A stretch of DNA of 64,000 bases from JANPLD01 sp964445765 (GTDB taxonomy: Bacteria > Pseudomonadota > Alphaproteobacteria > Rickettsiales > UBA8987). The translations under genes were made by a program, and so were the position numbers. Below the pieces are notes generated by a model. That model was given only the letters and a program-made list of their open reading frames with translations. It had not been told where the DNA came from and made no database searches. The stretch is taken from assembly GCA_964445765.1 (NCBI GenBank), contig CAYULD010000002.1:124001-188000 (forward strand). Direction: 5' to 3'. Shown in pieces: positions 45,370 to 57,647 of the stretch; positions within the stretch are counted from its first letter, which is position 1, and each line of letters opens with the position of its first letter.

Positions 45370-48300
45370 TCAACTAACTTTATCATCTTTTTTATTAGTT
45401 TTTGGGCTTAAAGATATTTTTTCATTAGGTTTATTTTCTTTTTTACCGCTATTAATCACCGCAGACATTAAGCCACCTCCTTCATTAGCTTTTATTGGGT
45501 TTGGCTTATTATCTGTAACACCTAAAAATTCCATAGAGTTAATTTCAGCCGCGAGTAAATCTGCGATTTTTTCTATTTCATGCTCTGGAATTTCAGCCCC
45601 ATAAACTGCAACTTTTTGTGCAACTGCCGCACTAATTTGAGAATTTGTAACACCTGCCTTAGCTTTCACCCTAGCCAAAGTTAAAGCAAATAATTCTTGA
45701 TTGCTTGCGATTTTTTCATTTTTATTTTGATAAGATTGGTTTGGTTGCGGGATTTGGGTTTCAGCTGGTTTTGCAGAGGCTAAATTATTATTTAGGTTTT
45801 GTTCTGTTGGTAAACTACCCTCCGAAATTTGGTTAGTAGTTGCTTCTGAAGTTGGTGGAGACACCTCGCTATTATTGGTAAATTGATTAAAAATAGGTAT
45901 GGAAGAAAAATCACCTCTAGTAACATCACCTAAATTTCCTGCAAAATCTTTAACTTTTTCACTAAAATCTTCTTTGGGCTTTTCTGAAGTGTTTTCTTCA
46001 GATTTTTTGCCAAATTGGGCTAAAATATTTATATTTTTATTATTAGCATTTACTTGGCTAACAACTGGCTGAGGAGTTACTGGAAGTGGAGTAATTGGCT
46101 GGTTTATCTCTGGTAAAACTTCTGTAAGCTCCTTATTTTCTAATGTCGCATCAAATGTTTCTGTTTGATTAGCTAAAGTTGGCTCAGAATTATCTAAAAT
46201 CTTGGATTTAACAAGATTTTCTTGAGATACTAAAAGATTTTCAAGATTTATTCTTTCGCCTAATTCTTGTGTTAGAGTTGGCGTTTGAGCAATTTGAGGC
46301 TGAGGCTCATTAATTATCTCTTCCGTTTGAATTTCACTTGGTTTTCTGATATTGTAATCATTTGCTTGGATATCCATTCTTGAAACACCTTCAACATCAG
46401 TCAATTTTTCATAGGCGGTTGAAAAATTATCACTGGAAGATTTAAGAGTGTTATCTTCTTTTTGCAGTGATTTAGCATTTTTTGCAAGATTTGCAGTTGC
46501 AAGTGCTGCTGATTTTACATCGCCTTTTGATATTGCTTTTTTAAGCTCTAGATAATTTTTATTTTGTGCTAATTTACTTGGATCTAACTTAGAAGCCATT
46601 TGTAAAAAGTTAGGATTTTTAGTAATATCTTCAATTTTTATTTTTTCACCTATTTGTCCTTCGCTGGTTTTTTGAGAAATTGCTTCCCTAAAGCCTTCAC
46701 CTTGTTGATTATCTTTTTGATTAACCTCATTTTTTGAATCTTGCTTAGCCGATTCTGATTTACTTGGATCTAACTTAGAAGCCATTTGTAAAAAGTTAGG
46801 GTTACTCCCTGTATTTTGCACTAAATTTTGTTGATTGGTTGCTGTTGCTTGCTGTTTTAATCTTTCTTGCAATGCATCATATTCCCTTTGAGAAATAGGC
46901 ATAGTGTCATAAACTCCTAATTCGCTTTGATATTTACTGGGCTCTTCGGTTGTCATCGCAAGCCAATCATTATCTTTTTTGCTACTAACACTTGCTGTTA
47001 ATGCTGGATCAATATCTTCCCAAGATACAAAATTAGGTTTACTATCCTCTGATGTTAATGAAGATATTGCAGTTCTTGTGCCACCTCTTTCAAGGTCTTT
47101 ATCAAGTGCTGTGTAAGCATCTTGTTTTAGAGATTCTTCAGTAACAGATGGGGAATTATTATAAGCTGGTGATTGGATAATTCCGGAGCTTTTACCTTTT
47201 TGCTCTTTCTCTACTTGTTCTTTTTTCTTTTCTAGAAATTTAATATATTTTTCTTTTATTTCATCTTTTGTCCAAACTTTATTGGGTGATTCTTTGTCTA
47301 AAATTTCTTTTTTAATCTCTTTTTCCATTTCAGCATAATTTATAACTTCACCATTACTTTGATTTGCCCCTTTAGCAAATTTTAGTAAGTTTTTATTAAA
47401 TGCATCTGCTTGAATAAGTTTTATGACATCATAGGCTTTAACCATATTATCTTCTTTCTTATTAAGCGTTGAAAGTGGGCTTTCTTCAAACCAAGAACGC
47501 CCCGGCTGTTCAACTGGAATGCCATCATTACCAATAACTCTGGTGCGGTTTGCCTTCATTTGCAATGTATCACCTAACCTTGCAAGTGCACCCGGTGTAC
47601 CTGAGAATATACCCATATCAAATATTCCGCCTAAATTGGTAACTTCTGATCTACCACCACCTGCCCAGCCTGTTTGTTTATTATTTAATGAACTTCCATA
47701 AATTTTAGGGGATTCCGCACCATAAATTCTAGATAATTTTTCAGCAATAGCTGGCACTTGCGACATAAACGCCCCAACCATTGCATTAAGTAATAGCCAA
47801 ATAATTATTGCACCTGAGATATAGCTAAACATTTCTTCCTTATCAGCATAGCTATATAGGCAAAAACCAACACATTGTGCAGAAGTTGGGTTAGTGGTAT
47901 CCGCAACAGCTGGGTTATAAGGTGGGTGAAATTCAGGGCAGTATTTAACACAATTTGGATATTCCCCTAGCAGATTTGGATCAGTATTTGGTGGGTTTCT
48001 TGGCTCACCGATATAAGCATCCCTATCTTCAATGCCAAGTGGGGTATCAAGCACTATATCATCAATGCCAGAATCTACACCTTCACGATAAATTCTAATA
48101 AATTCTTCTAATTCTGCTTTAGTAACTAAAAATCCAGCCGGTAATTGGGTTGCTGGTAAGCTATAATATAATATTGCATCAATACCCTGTATATCTCTAG
48201 ATTTAATATTAGGTGCTGTGCCTTCTGAAATTGTAGTTTTATTATAATAAATATTTGCAAAATCTTTTGCACTTTGAGAGTTATTTAATTCAGCCACTCT

Positions 48301-50358
48301 TCCCTTATCATTTGCTGCCCTTCTAGCTTCTTCATCATTAAGCCCCGCTAGGCGAAATTGATAGTAAGTTGCAAAATATTCTGATTTTAACTTGCGATAT
48401 AATTTTCTTTGTGCTAGGGAAATAAAATTGCCTTCAACATTGGTTAGCCCTGATGCTTCTTGCCCAGATAAATTTTTTATTTCGTCATAATCTGTTGGTA
48501 ATTCATATAATGGCTCAAGAAAACCGGGGGCGGAATAATTTATTGTAGGAGAATTTTTTGCACCACTAGTTTTGGTATATTGTTTTGTTCCAAGCTCATT
48601 TCTAGCAAGGCCTGTTAACCTATCAAGTGAGGTTGCACTTGAAAGAACATAAACAACGCCCAGCACAATAATTGGTTGCCACATAAATGAAACCAACATT
48701 GAAAGCCAAGCATTAAACATTTGCGAGGTTATTCTGAATAACTTTAAAGAAATAAATATTGGCGCAAGCATCATTAAAAATGTTAGCCCCATTAATGAGG
48801 TTACATAAACCCATAAAATCTGCACAAAGGCAACAAACATTGCCAATATTCCGGTAAGTAAGAATAATGATAAGAAAGTGCCACCGCCACCTGCCCATAG
48901 AGATAATGCAATAACCATTGAAGTTAAGCCTTTTGCCCTATCATCACCAACAACTGAATCAAAAAGAGCATCAATTTTACCTATTATACCTTGAAATGGT
49001 TTTCTACATCTTTTTGGGTCTGTGCATTCTGTATCAACATTATTTGGCATATCTTCTAATTTTGGGGGGGTTAGAACATTGCTGTTATATTGACCAATAC
49101 TCTCAAAAATACCCTCTTCACCAACTGGTGAAATATTTTTATTAACTATGAAGCCATATGGTGCAAATTCGGGAACGACAGGCCAGTTTTTTTCGCTACA
49201 TCTAGGGAATAATTCAACTCTTCTTAACTGATAATTATACTTAAAATCGCCTACACAAGTTGAAAACCCTAAATCTCTCTGAGTAACTGGATCACTAATT
49301 TGCTTGAATACTGGATAAACTTTATATTCTCTATTATTACTTCCATTTACCTGCTCTAGCTTGCCTTGCCATTGTTGTGCTGGAACTCTAAATGGAACAT
49401 ATTTATAGGCTTCATTTGTAGGTATTACCTCAAAATTATGGGTGCCGTTTTTTATAGGCATTGATGTTGGCGGGCTTGTAATTGTTTCATTAAAAACCGA
49501 TTGATCTGGTTGCCCCGAAGAATTAGTGAATGGGTTTACAAAAACATAAGGTGTTCCATTAGCTAGGGGTTTCCAAATATTGCCATTAATATCAAGAAGT
49601 CTGCCCTCATTATCATAAACCCTTTCACCGCCTTCTGTATAAAGCGGTTGAAGCCTTGTTAAAATATCGCTGAAAGTTGTTAAAACACTATTAAATGTTC
49701 CGTAAATCCACTTAAAGCCAAGCTCCGCATTTGAGCTCAACAATAATATGAAGGTGATTAAAATTATTTTGGAGGGGGCTTGTTTTAGAGGCTCTTCAGT
49801 TAAATCAAATATTATCGCAAGACCATAAAACATTATATAAACAACAATCATTGCAAATAATATCTGATAAAACCATAATAATATTGTGCAATAGACCCTA
49901 AACATTGAATCAAGAATTATGGATTGCACTACACAAACCACACCACTTAATAAAAACTCACCAGCGATTGCATCAGGGTAACCATCTGGCAGGAAATCTC
50001 GCCCCGGAAGTGGGCAATATTTTGGGTGAGATATCCCCATTAAAATATTATCGCTGTTGTAAATATTGCTGTTTATATCAAGGGCTTTGTAATTCGTGCC
50101 GTTTTGTGTAACGGTAGTATATTGACAAAAACCGCTTAAATCTTGCTGAATGCTGTATCTTTGAGAAGTTACATCTGCAAGGCCAGTTTGCCTAATTTCT
50201 ACCCCTCTATTCGTGCCATCTGAAACGGTTGCAGGAGGTGGTGGATTTGCAGGGGGGGTTGGATTTGGATTAGCAAAACTATAATTACTATGTAAAATAC
50301 AAAGAAAATAAGAAAATATAAAAATTATTTTAATTATTTTTTTCACAAAGCTAGGCAC
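45370..50358 (-). CDS. virB6: Type IV secretion channel protein VirB6/TrbL family, giant form
   Basis: 1662 residues, against about 300 for the Agrobacterium protein. A signal-like segment (about 8-28) is followed by a Pro-rich stretch, a first cluster of membrane segments (about 140-215), an exposed domain with many Cys, and a second cluster (about 465-570) with the VirB6 core (VQILWVYVTSLMGLTFLMMLAPIF, landmark MGLTFLMMLAPIF). Another segment at about 855-880 precedes a hydrophilic Gln/Asn/Ser/Pro-rich tail of some 750 residues. The tail contains NPNFLQMASKLDPSK twice. Large VirB6 proteins with long extensions are typical of the rickettsial vir system. It overlaps virB4 by 8 bases. Confidence 0.88.
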   Translation of the reverse strand: MPSFVKKIIKIIFIFSYFLCILHSNYSFANPNPTPPANPPPPATVSDGTNRGVEIRQTGLADVTSQRYSIQQDLSGFCQYTTVTQNGTNYKALDINSNIYNSDNILMGISHPKYCPLPGRDFLPDGYPDAIAGEFLLSGVVCVVQSIILDSMFRVYCTILLWFYQILFAMIVVYIMFYGLAIIFDLTEEPLKQAPSKIILITFILLLSSNAELGFKWIYGTFNSVLTTFSDILTRLQPLYTEGGERVYDNEGRLLDINGNIWKPLANGTPYVFVNPFTNSSGQPDQSVFNETITSPPTSMPIKNGTHNFEVIPTNEAYKYVPFRVPAQQWQGKLEQVNGSNNREYKVYPVFKQISDPVTQRDLGFSTCVGDFKYNYQLRRVELFPRCSEKNWPVVPEFAPYGFIVNKNISPVGEEGIFESIGQYNSNVLTPPKLEDMPNNVDTECTDPKRCRKPFQGIIGKIDALFDSVVGDDRAKGLTSMVIALSLWAGGGGTFLSLFLLTGILAMFVAFVQILWVYVTSLMGLTFLMMLAPIFISLKLFRITSQMFNAWLSMLVSFMWQPIIVLGVVYVLSSATSLDRLTGLARNELGTKQYTKTSGAKNSPTINYSAPGFLEPLYELPTDYDEIKNLSGQEASGLTNVEGNFISLAQRKLYRKLKSEYFATYYQFRLAGLNDEEARRAANDKGRVAELNNSQSAKDFANIYYNKTTISEGTAPNIKSRDIQGIDAILYYSLPATQLPAGFLVTKAELEEFIRIYREGVDSGIDDIVLDTPLGIEDRDAYIGEPRNPPNTDPNLLGEYPNCVKYCPEFHPPYNPAVADTTNPTSAQCVGFCLYSYADKEEMFSYISGAIIIWLLLNAMVGAFMSQVPAIAEKLSRIYGAESPKIYGSSLNNKQTGWAGGGRSEVTNLGGIFDMGIFSGTPGALARLGDTLQMKANRTRVIGNDGIPVEQPGRSWFEESPLSTLNKKEDNMVKAYDVIKLIQADAFNKNLLKFAKGANQSNGEVINYAEMEKEIKKEILDKESPNKVWTKDEIKEKYIKFLEKKKEQVEKEQKGKSSGIIQSPAYNNSPSVTEESLKQDAYTALDKDLERGGTRTAISSLTSEDSKPNFVSWEDIDPALTASVSSKKDNDWLAMTTEEPSKYQSELGVYDTMPISQREYDALQERLKQQATATNQQNLVQNTGSNPNFLQMASKLDPSKSESAKQDSKNEVNQKDNQQGEGFREAISQKTSEGQIGEKIKIEDITKNPNFLQMASKLDPSKLAQNKNYLELKKAISKGDVKSAALATANLAKNAKSLQKEDNTLKSSSDNFSTAYEKLTDVEGVSRMDIQANDYNIRKPSEIQTEEIINEPQPQIAQTPTLTQELGERINLENLLVSQENLVKSKILDNSEPTLANQTETFDATLENKELTEVLPEINQPITPLPVTPQPVVSQVNANNKNINILAQFGKKSEENTSEKPKEDFSEKVKDFAGNLGDVTRGDFSSIPIFNQFTNNSEVSPPTSEATTNQISEGSLPTEQNLNNNLASAKPAETQIPQPNQSYQNKNEKIASNQELFALTLARVKAKAGVTNSQISAAVAQKVAVYGAEIPEHEIEKIADLLAAEINSMEFLGVTDNKPNPIKANEGGGLMSAVINSGKKENKPNEKISLSPKTNKKDDKVS
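46572..46614. repeat. 43-base direct repeat inside virB6, copy 1
   Basis: Identical to 46758-46800, 186 bases (62 codons) apart, so in frame. It encodes the NPNFLQMASKLDPSK segment, which in both places follows an Asn/Pro-leading residue. It reflects a recent internal duplication or gene conversion in the cytoplasmic or exposed tail. Confidence 0.9.
46758..46800. repeat. 43-base direct repeat inside virB6, copy 2
   Basis: Exact second copy of the segment at 46572-46614. The DNA identity, including synonymous positions, shows that the duplication is recent or maintained by recombination. Confidence 0.9.
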
Positions 50359-52768
50359 TTTTAGCTAAATTTCTAAAATATTCTGGAAGCCAATTTTCAG
50401 GGTTCTCTCCAAACTGAGCAATCAGGCTTTTTGCAAGCAATAAATTTTCTTGAGTTGCAGATAACACCGCAAGTAAGTTATCCATACCTTGCAGGCTTAG
50501 TTTACAGATTACAGAATCTTCACCCCTTTTAAGCACAAATTGGTGAGATTTTTTATCAAGTTTAATAGTGGCATTAAACTCATTTTCATTTAAGCCAAAA
50601 ATAGTTTTATAATTTTGTGAAGCATTTGCATTTGGTAAAATTATTTTAGTGGCAATTAAAGGCATTATTCTTCTTGTAACATAGCTTTTTTCAGCTTTTT
50701 CTGGTGCTTCGGTTGCAAAAATAATTATACCATTTTTTGCAGTGATTCTTTCAAGCCAACTTTCAATTCTTGGTGCAAAGGCTGGGTTATCTATAATATC
50801 CCAAGCCTCATCTAAAACTATAATGCTTGGTTTATTTACATCCATTAATTCTTCTACTTTTCGCAGAAGATAAAAACACATTGGAACAGCAATAGATTTA
50901 TTATTTATGATATGTGAAATATCAAAACCAACAATTTTTGCTTTAGTATCTAAATTATCTATGCCACTATCAAAATATTTTGCATATTTGCCAGACATAT
51001 ACCAATGAGAAAGCCGTTTGAAAGTAGCAGAATTTGGGTTATCACCCCATATTTTAGGAATAAGAAAAGAAAGCATTCTCTCTTCTTTAGGTGAGTTATA
51101 ATTAACCTCAACGGCCTTTTCTATGAGATCTAAATCTTCCTTAGAAATTGGAATATAATTAGTTATTTGGTTGCCGTTTTCATCAATAAACTCAATTAAA
51201 TATTCTAGCCATTCAACCAAAAACATTCTATTTTCAATGGTATCAGGCAATAATAAAGGGTTTAGATATAACCTGCCTTGGCTAATTAGTTTTTCAATAT
51301 TGTTATATTTACCAGCACTTGCTTTTATAAAAATTTCACTGGCTCTATCTTTTTCAAAATAAAAGCTATTGCCATCATATTTTTGAGCTTCAGAAACAAG
51401 AAAATTAAGTAAAACCGTTTTACCAGCACCTTTAGGGCCAATTAAGCAAGTATGACCATTTTCACCATCGTGAAAATTAAAAAAGTATGGTGTGTTATTT
51501 GCCGTTCTAAAAACTGTTACGGCATCACCCCATAAATTATTAATTTTCTTACCCGCAGGAAAATTGTATAAAGAGGCATATCCGCCGATTTTATTAGTAG
51601 AAATATAGCTCTGCCTTTTTAAGAAATCAAAATTTCCGGGCATTTGAGACCAATAGCAATATTCAAGAAATAAATCTTCCCTGATGAACATAACGCCAAG
51701 CTCTCTCAAGGCATCAACCACTATTGAAAGGGCTTTTTGCATTTCCTTAACGCTATCTTCTAAAACTGTTATGGTTATTTGATGTTCCCCATATAAATTT
51801 GGGGCTTCGCCACCTTTTAGAATATCTGAAACCCCTGAAATATCAGACATAAATTTACTGCCAGATAATTCATAGATTTTCATTTGCTCTTTATAGGCTT
51901 CCACCGCTTCATCTTTTGAAACAAAATTATAACTCTCTGAAACCATAAATTGCACAGGCAATTGTAGAAATTTATCAATTTCTTCAGCTGAAACTTCTTG
52001 ATATTCCTTAATACTTAAAATTGCCCCAAAATGCTTAACATCTTGCTCTTCAACCTGCACAACATTATATTGAAACACCACCCTATTAGTTGGCAATAAT
52101 TGCGATAAATCAACGGGTTCTAGTGGCAGTTTAAGCTCTTTTAGGTTCATTAATTTACTGATAAAACCTAAAATTTCTGAATAATAAATACCATCTTCTT
52201 TATAAACAGTTAACTTTCTAGCACCGAATTGAGATAAATCTTGCATTATAGCTCTGGTAATTTTATCCAGCTTTTCTGCACTTCTAGTTAGGGCTTCTTT
52301 GCGTTTCTTCATTTGAATATTTGGGTGCAGATTTTCCCAAATAACTTTTGGATCAATAATATCAAGTTTTTCACCTTCACCAAGAAATGTAATATATAAC
52401 TCATTTACAAATTGGTTATTCCAGCCATTTTTTTCAACCCATTTTTCGTGCAAGGCTTTGTTAAAGCCTTTTAGGCTTCCCTCACCTGTATCAATATTAA
52501 CTTTTCTGCGAATAGTATGAAGCCAAATTGCAACCTCATCAGTATTGACATGCTTTAGAATTGTGTTTCTAATTACGCTTCGTAAATCTTCTTTATTTCC
52601 AGATGATGAGATATTTTCAAAGTTAAAACCGGTGATTTTTATCACCTCCATAAGCTCACCATTTTTGGTGATTATAGTATCTTCATCATAATGGGCTGCG
52701 TATGGAATAAAATCTTCAACGCTAACATGATATTTTAATTCACTTTTTTTTGCTTTGCCTACTGCCAT
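50351..52768 (-). CDS. virB4: Type IV secretion ATPase VirB4
   Basis: 805 residues. The N-terminal VirB4/CagE domain spans about 20-400; Walker A is GPKGAGKT at 444-451, and Walker B is in PSIIVLDEAWDIIDN. The end has the usual FGLNENEFNATIKL and HQFVLKRGEDSVICKL segments. VirB4 powers pilus biogenesis and substrate transfer at the inner membrane. The virB6 start overlaps its stop by 8 bases. No virB3 is found upstream, where it usually precedes or is fused to virB4; the next gene is an unrelated divergent coiled-coil protein. Confidence 0.96.
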   Translation of the reverse strand: MAVGKAKKSELKYHVSVEDFIPYAAHYDEDTIITKNGELMEVIKITGFNFENISSSGNKEDLRSVIRNTILKHVNTDEVAIWLHTIRRKVNIDTGEGSLKGFNKALHEKWVEKNGWNNQFVNELYITFLGEGEKLDIIDPKVIWENLHPNIQMKKRKEALTRSAEKLDKITRAIMQDLSQFGARKLTVYKEDGIYYSEILGFISKLMNLKELKLPLEPVDLSQLLPTNRVVFQYNVVQVEEQDVKHFGAILSIKEYQEVSAEEIDKFLQLPVQFMVSESYNFVSKDEAVEAYKEQMKIYELSGSKFMSDISGVSDILKGGEAPNLYGEHQITITVLEDSVKEMQKALSIVVDALRELGVMFIREDLFLEYCYWSQMPGNFDFLKRQSYISTNKIGGYASLYNFPAGKKINNLWGDAVTVFRTANNTPYFFNFHDGENGHTCLIGPKGAGKTVLLNFLVSEAQKYDGNSFYFEKDRASEIFIKASAGKYNNIEKLISQGRLYLNPLLLPDTIENRMFLVEWLEYLIEFIDENGNQITNYIPISKEDLDLIEKAVEVNYNSPKEERMLSFLIPKIWGDNPNSATFKRLSHWYMSGKYAKYFDSGIDNLDTKAKIVGFDISHIINNKSIAVPMCFYLLRKVEELMDVNKPSIIVLDEAWDIIDNPAFAPRIESWLERITAKNGIIIFATEAPEKAEKSYVTRRIMPLIATKIILPNANASQNYKTIFGLNENEFNATIKLDKKSHQFVLKRGEDSVICKLSLQGMDNLLAVLSATQENLLLAKSLIAQFGENPENWLPEYFRNLAKSA

Positions 52769-52945
52769 CTAAAAATTAATTATGCTATAGTTAAATGATT
52801 ATAAGAGTTTAGGAAATCTTGTAAGTAAACTAAACTTTCTACTGCAATTTTAACATAATTTTAATAAAAATACTACTAAGCTGTGATTTTTTAATGTATA
52901 TGCTTATATATGGCTAGAAAATGCCGTTTATCAAAAACTTAAATT

Positions 52946-53632
52946 ATGAGCCAAGAACCACAAAATAATGACAATAATAATTGTAGCAAAATGAAGCATT
53001 GCCCCTTTGCTATGGCAGGTAAATTTATATTTTTAATTCTTATTATTTATATAATTTACCAACAAAATGCCCTGCAAAATAGCTTAGTTACTGAGGAAAA
53101 ACTTGCAAATCAGCTTGCAATTCAAAGTGAAAATTTGCAGAAAACTATAAATATTAGCCTTGAAAAATCTCAGCCAGAAAAAACTGTTTTAGATGTTTAT
53201 CAAGAAAATTATCGTGTTTTAGAAAGTCAGAATAATCAGCTAGAAGAAGATTATAAAAAGAAAGTAAATTTATTAAAATCTAAGCAGGCTAAAAAGAAAG
53301 AATTTGCAATAAAAATTCTTAAAACGCATAGAGAAATTTTAGCAAGGTTAAAACTAAAAATGCTTGAATTTTCTAATGCTAAAGCCCCAGAAAACCCTGA
53401 AAATTCTATTGAAAATAAGGGTAAAGAAGTTTTAGCAAAATTCGTTAAAATAACTAAAATTTCTGATGTTAAAACCAGTAAAGAATTTTTACTTAAGAAA
53501 GAAGTTCAAAAAATTCCAAATTATTTAATTTATGAAAATTATCAAAAAATTGCTGAAATTTTAAGCAAATCTGCGGAAATTTTATCTGATGAAAAATATA
53601 AAAAACTCGCAACCCAAGCCTTGAATTTTTGA
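52946..53632 (+). CDS. Hypothetical membrane-anchored coiled-coil protein
   Basis: 228 residues. A hydrophilic start with NDNNNCSKMKHCPFAM is followed by a single membrane segment (about 27-43, KFIFLILIIYIIYQ) and then a long Lys/Glu-rich helical region with probable coiled coil (about 50-135). The C-terminal part is also helical and highly charged. Topology should be one N-terminal anchor. I do not recognise the family. It is divergent from virB4 (177 bases between starts) and converges on gyrB; a link to the secretion system is possible by position only. Confidence 0.6.
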   Translation: MSQEPQNNDNNNCSKMKHCPFAMAGKFIFLILIIYIIYQQNALQNSLVTEEKLANQLAIQSENLQKTINISLEKSQPEKTVLDVYQENYRVLESQNNQLEEDYKKKVNLLKSKQAKKKEFAIKILKTHREILARLKLKMLEFSNAKAPENPENSIENKGKEVLAKFVKITKISDVKTSKEFLLKKEVQKIPNYLIYENYQKIAEILSKSAEILSDEKYKKLATQALNF

Positions 53633-53712
53633 ATTACTATAGAATATCTTTTTTCGTTCAGTGTAAAAATAAATTCTGAATGAAGTTAAGAAATATCTTT
53701 GCAAGGCTTCAA

Positions 53713-56223
<2,511 letters not shown>

Positions 56224-56330
56224 TTAACAACCTAGTAACTATAATCATTCTGTTGTTGCTGTCATCAATTTTATTAATTTTTAGTAAGATTTTTAACCCC
56301 TTAATTACATTTATATTTATTACCTAAAAT

Positions 56331-56373
56331 CCCCTCTCCCCTTTTATAAGAGGAGAGGGTTAGGGTGAGGGGA
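56331..56373. repeat. Dispersed palindromic repeat, family C, copy 3
   Basis: CCCCTCTCCCC, TTTTATAAGAGG, then AGAGGGTTAGGGTGAGGGGA: a self-complementary element between dusB and gyrB. It is in inverted orientation relative to copy 4, with only about 21 bases between them. Confidence 0.75.
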
Positions 56374-56394
56374 TGGGATAAGTAACATTAAAAA

Positions 56395-56470
56395 CCCTCA
56401 CCCAGCTTAATCTAACTTTCTTTGAAAGTAAGATTAAGCAACCCTCTCCCTTTAAGAAAGAGCGAGGGGA
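56395..56470. repeat. Dispersed palindromic repeat, family C, copy 4, with a nested hairpin
   Basis: Starts CCCTCACCC and ends GAGCGAGGGGA with AACCCTCTCCCTTT inside. Between CCCTCACCC and AACCCTC it holds a separate near-perfect inverted repeat (56405-56439: GCTTAATCT... and AGATTAAGC) absent from copies 1-3. Together with copy 3 it fills the 291-base gap between dusB and gyrB, which otherwise holds only AT-rich DNA and presumably the gyrB promoter. Confidence 0.75.
56405..56439. repeat. Palindromic element D nested in family C
   Basis: GCTTAATCTAACTTTC and GAAAGTAAGATTAAGC are complementary apart from one A-A mismatch, around a TTT loop. Element C is interrupted exactly where copy 1 reads CCCTCACCCTAACCC without a break. 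Confidence 0.65.
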
Positions 56471-56511
56471 AATATTCGTAAATTAATTTTGAAATACTAC
56501 AATAATGAAAA

Positions 56512-57576
56512 TTAAGCGTCCAAAAATTCCTCTTCAGATTCTAAATTATCGCTAGTTTGAATTTTTTGTAAATCTGGGTTTTCTATTAATTTTGAATAGA
56601 AATCATTAACTGCTTGAATAACTTCATCTGCCTCCGCTTGTTGCATTACAAATTTACGAAACTCAGCTGAGCCGTATTTTCCAGCGGAATACCAGCCCAA
56701 ATGCTTTTTCGCCATTCTATGACCAACCACTTTGCCATAATGTTCAAGCATTGAAATATAATGTTCAATAACTACATTTTTCTGCTCTTCTAAAGTGGGA
56801 TCAGGCGTTATTTCTTCCCCATTCAGATATTCCGCAATTTGAGAGATTATCCAAGGCTTACCATAGCTACCCCTGCCAATCATTACACCATCTGCACCTG
56901 ATTGCTCAAGTGCGATTTCCGCATCAGAAAAGCTTTTTATATCACCATTTACAATTACCGGAATTTTAACCGCATCTTTAACATTTCTAACAAATTGCCA
57001 ATCAGCTTTGCCATTATAAAATTGGCATCTTGTTCTGCCGTGAACGGTAAGCATTTGAATGCCAACATCTTCAGCAATTTTAGCTAGTTTTGGTGCATTT
57101 AGATTATTATGATCCCAACCCATTCGCATTTTCATAGTAACTGGAATTTTAACCGCTTTAACAGTGGCTTCCATCACTTGCATTGCAAGTTTCTCATCTC
57201 TCATCATTGAGCTTCCAGCGTGTTGACCATTTGTAACTTTTTTAACAGGGCAGCCGAAATTTATATCTATGATATTTGCACCTTTTGCCTCATTAATGCG
57301 AGCAGCTTCTGCCATAATTTCAGGCTCACAACCAGCTAACTGCACAGACATTGGATAAGTTTCAGGCGCATCATAACAACCGGCTTTCTTGTGGTTTTCT
57401 TGCTCTTTAAGAACCATAGCTTTGCTGGCAATCATCTCAGAAACAACAAGTGCTGCCCCAAATTTCTTTTTAACTAGCCTACGAAAAGGGGGGTCTGTAA
57501 TACCGCTTAAAGGGGCAAGAATTACATTATTTGCAAGCTCAACATTGCCAATTTTTATTTTTTTTCCTAATTTCAT
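56512..57576 (-). CDS. dusB: tRNA-dihydrouridine synthase B
   Basis: 354 residues. The flavin-barrel start is [15 protein letters not shown]; the catalytic Cys sits in [13 protein letters not shown]; the FMN-phosphate region is [13 protein letters not shown] and [13 protein letters not shown]. DusB reduces specific uridines in the D-loop of tRNA. The C-terminus carries an acidic tail. The nifR3-type family member often precedes ntrBC in alphaproteobacteria; here those genes are missing and family C repeats follow. clpB lies upstream on the same strand. Confidence 0.95.
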   Translation of the reverse strand: MKLGKKIKIGNVELANNVILAPLSGITDPPFRRLVKKKFGAALVVSEMIASKAMVLKEQENHKKAGCYDAPETYPMSVQLAGCEPEIMAEAARINEAKGANIIDINFGCPVKKVTNGQHAGSSMMRDEKLAMQVMEATVKAVKIPVTMKMRMGWDHNNLNAPKLAKIAEDVGIQMLTVHGRTRCQFYNGKADWQFVRNVKDAVKIPVIVNGDIKSFSDAEIALEQSGADGVMIGRGSYGKPWIISQIAEYLNGEEITPDPTLEEQKNVVIEHYISMLEHYGKVVGHRMAKKHLGWYSAGKYGSAEFRKFVMQQAEADEVIQAVNDFYSKLIENPDLQKIQTSDNLESEEEFLDA

Positions 57577-57625
57577 AAGGGGCTTATAGCTTAAACTCCC
57601 TTGAATTTCAAGGCTTAGTTACTGT

Positions 57626-57647
57626 ATAGTAAAATGCATTTTACTAT
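57626..57647. repeat. 22-base palindrome, family B, copy 2, spanning the clpB stop codon
   Basis: Identical to 45261-45282. The clpB stop codon (TAG on the minus strand, 57644-57646) is inside the palindrome, so the element has either supplied the stop or inserted at the very end of the gene. It can fold into a hairpin of up to 11 bp and may end clpB transcription. Confidence 0.8.
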
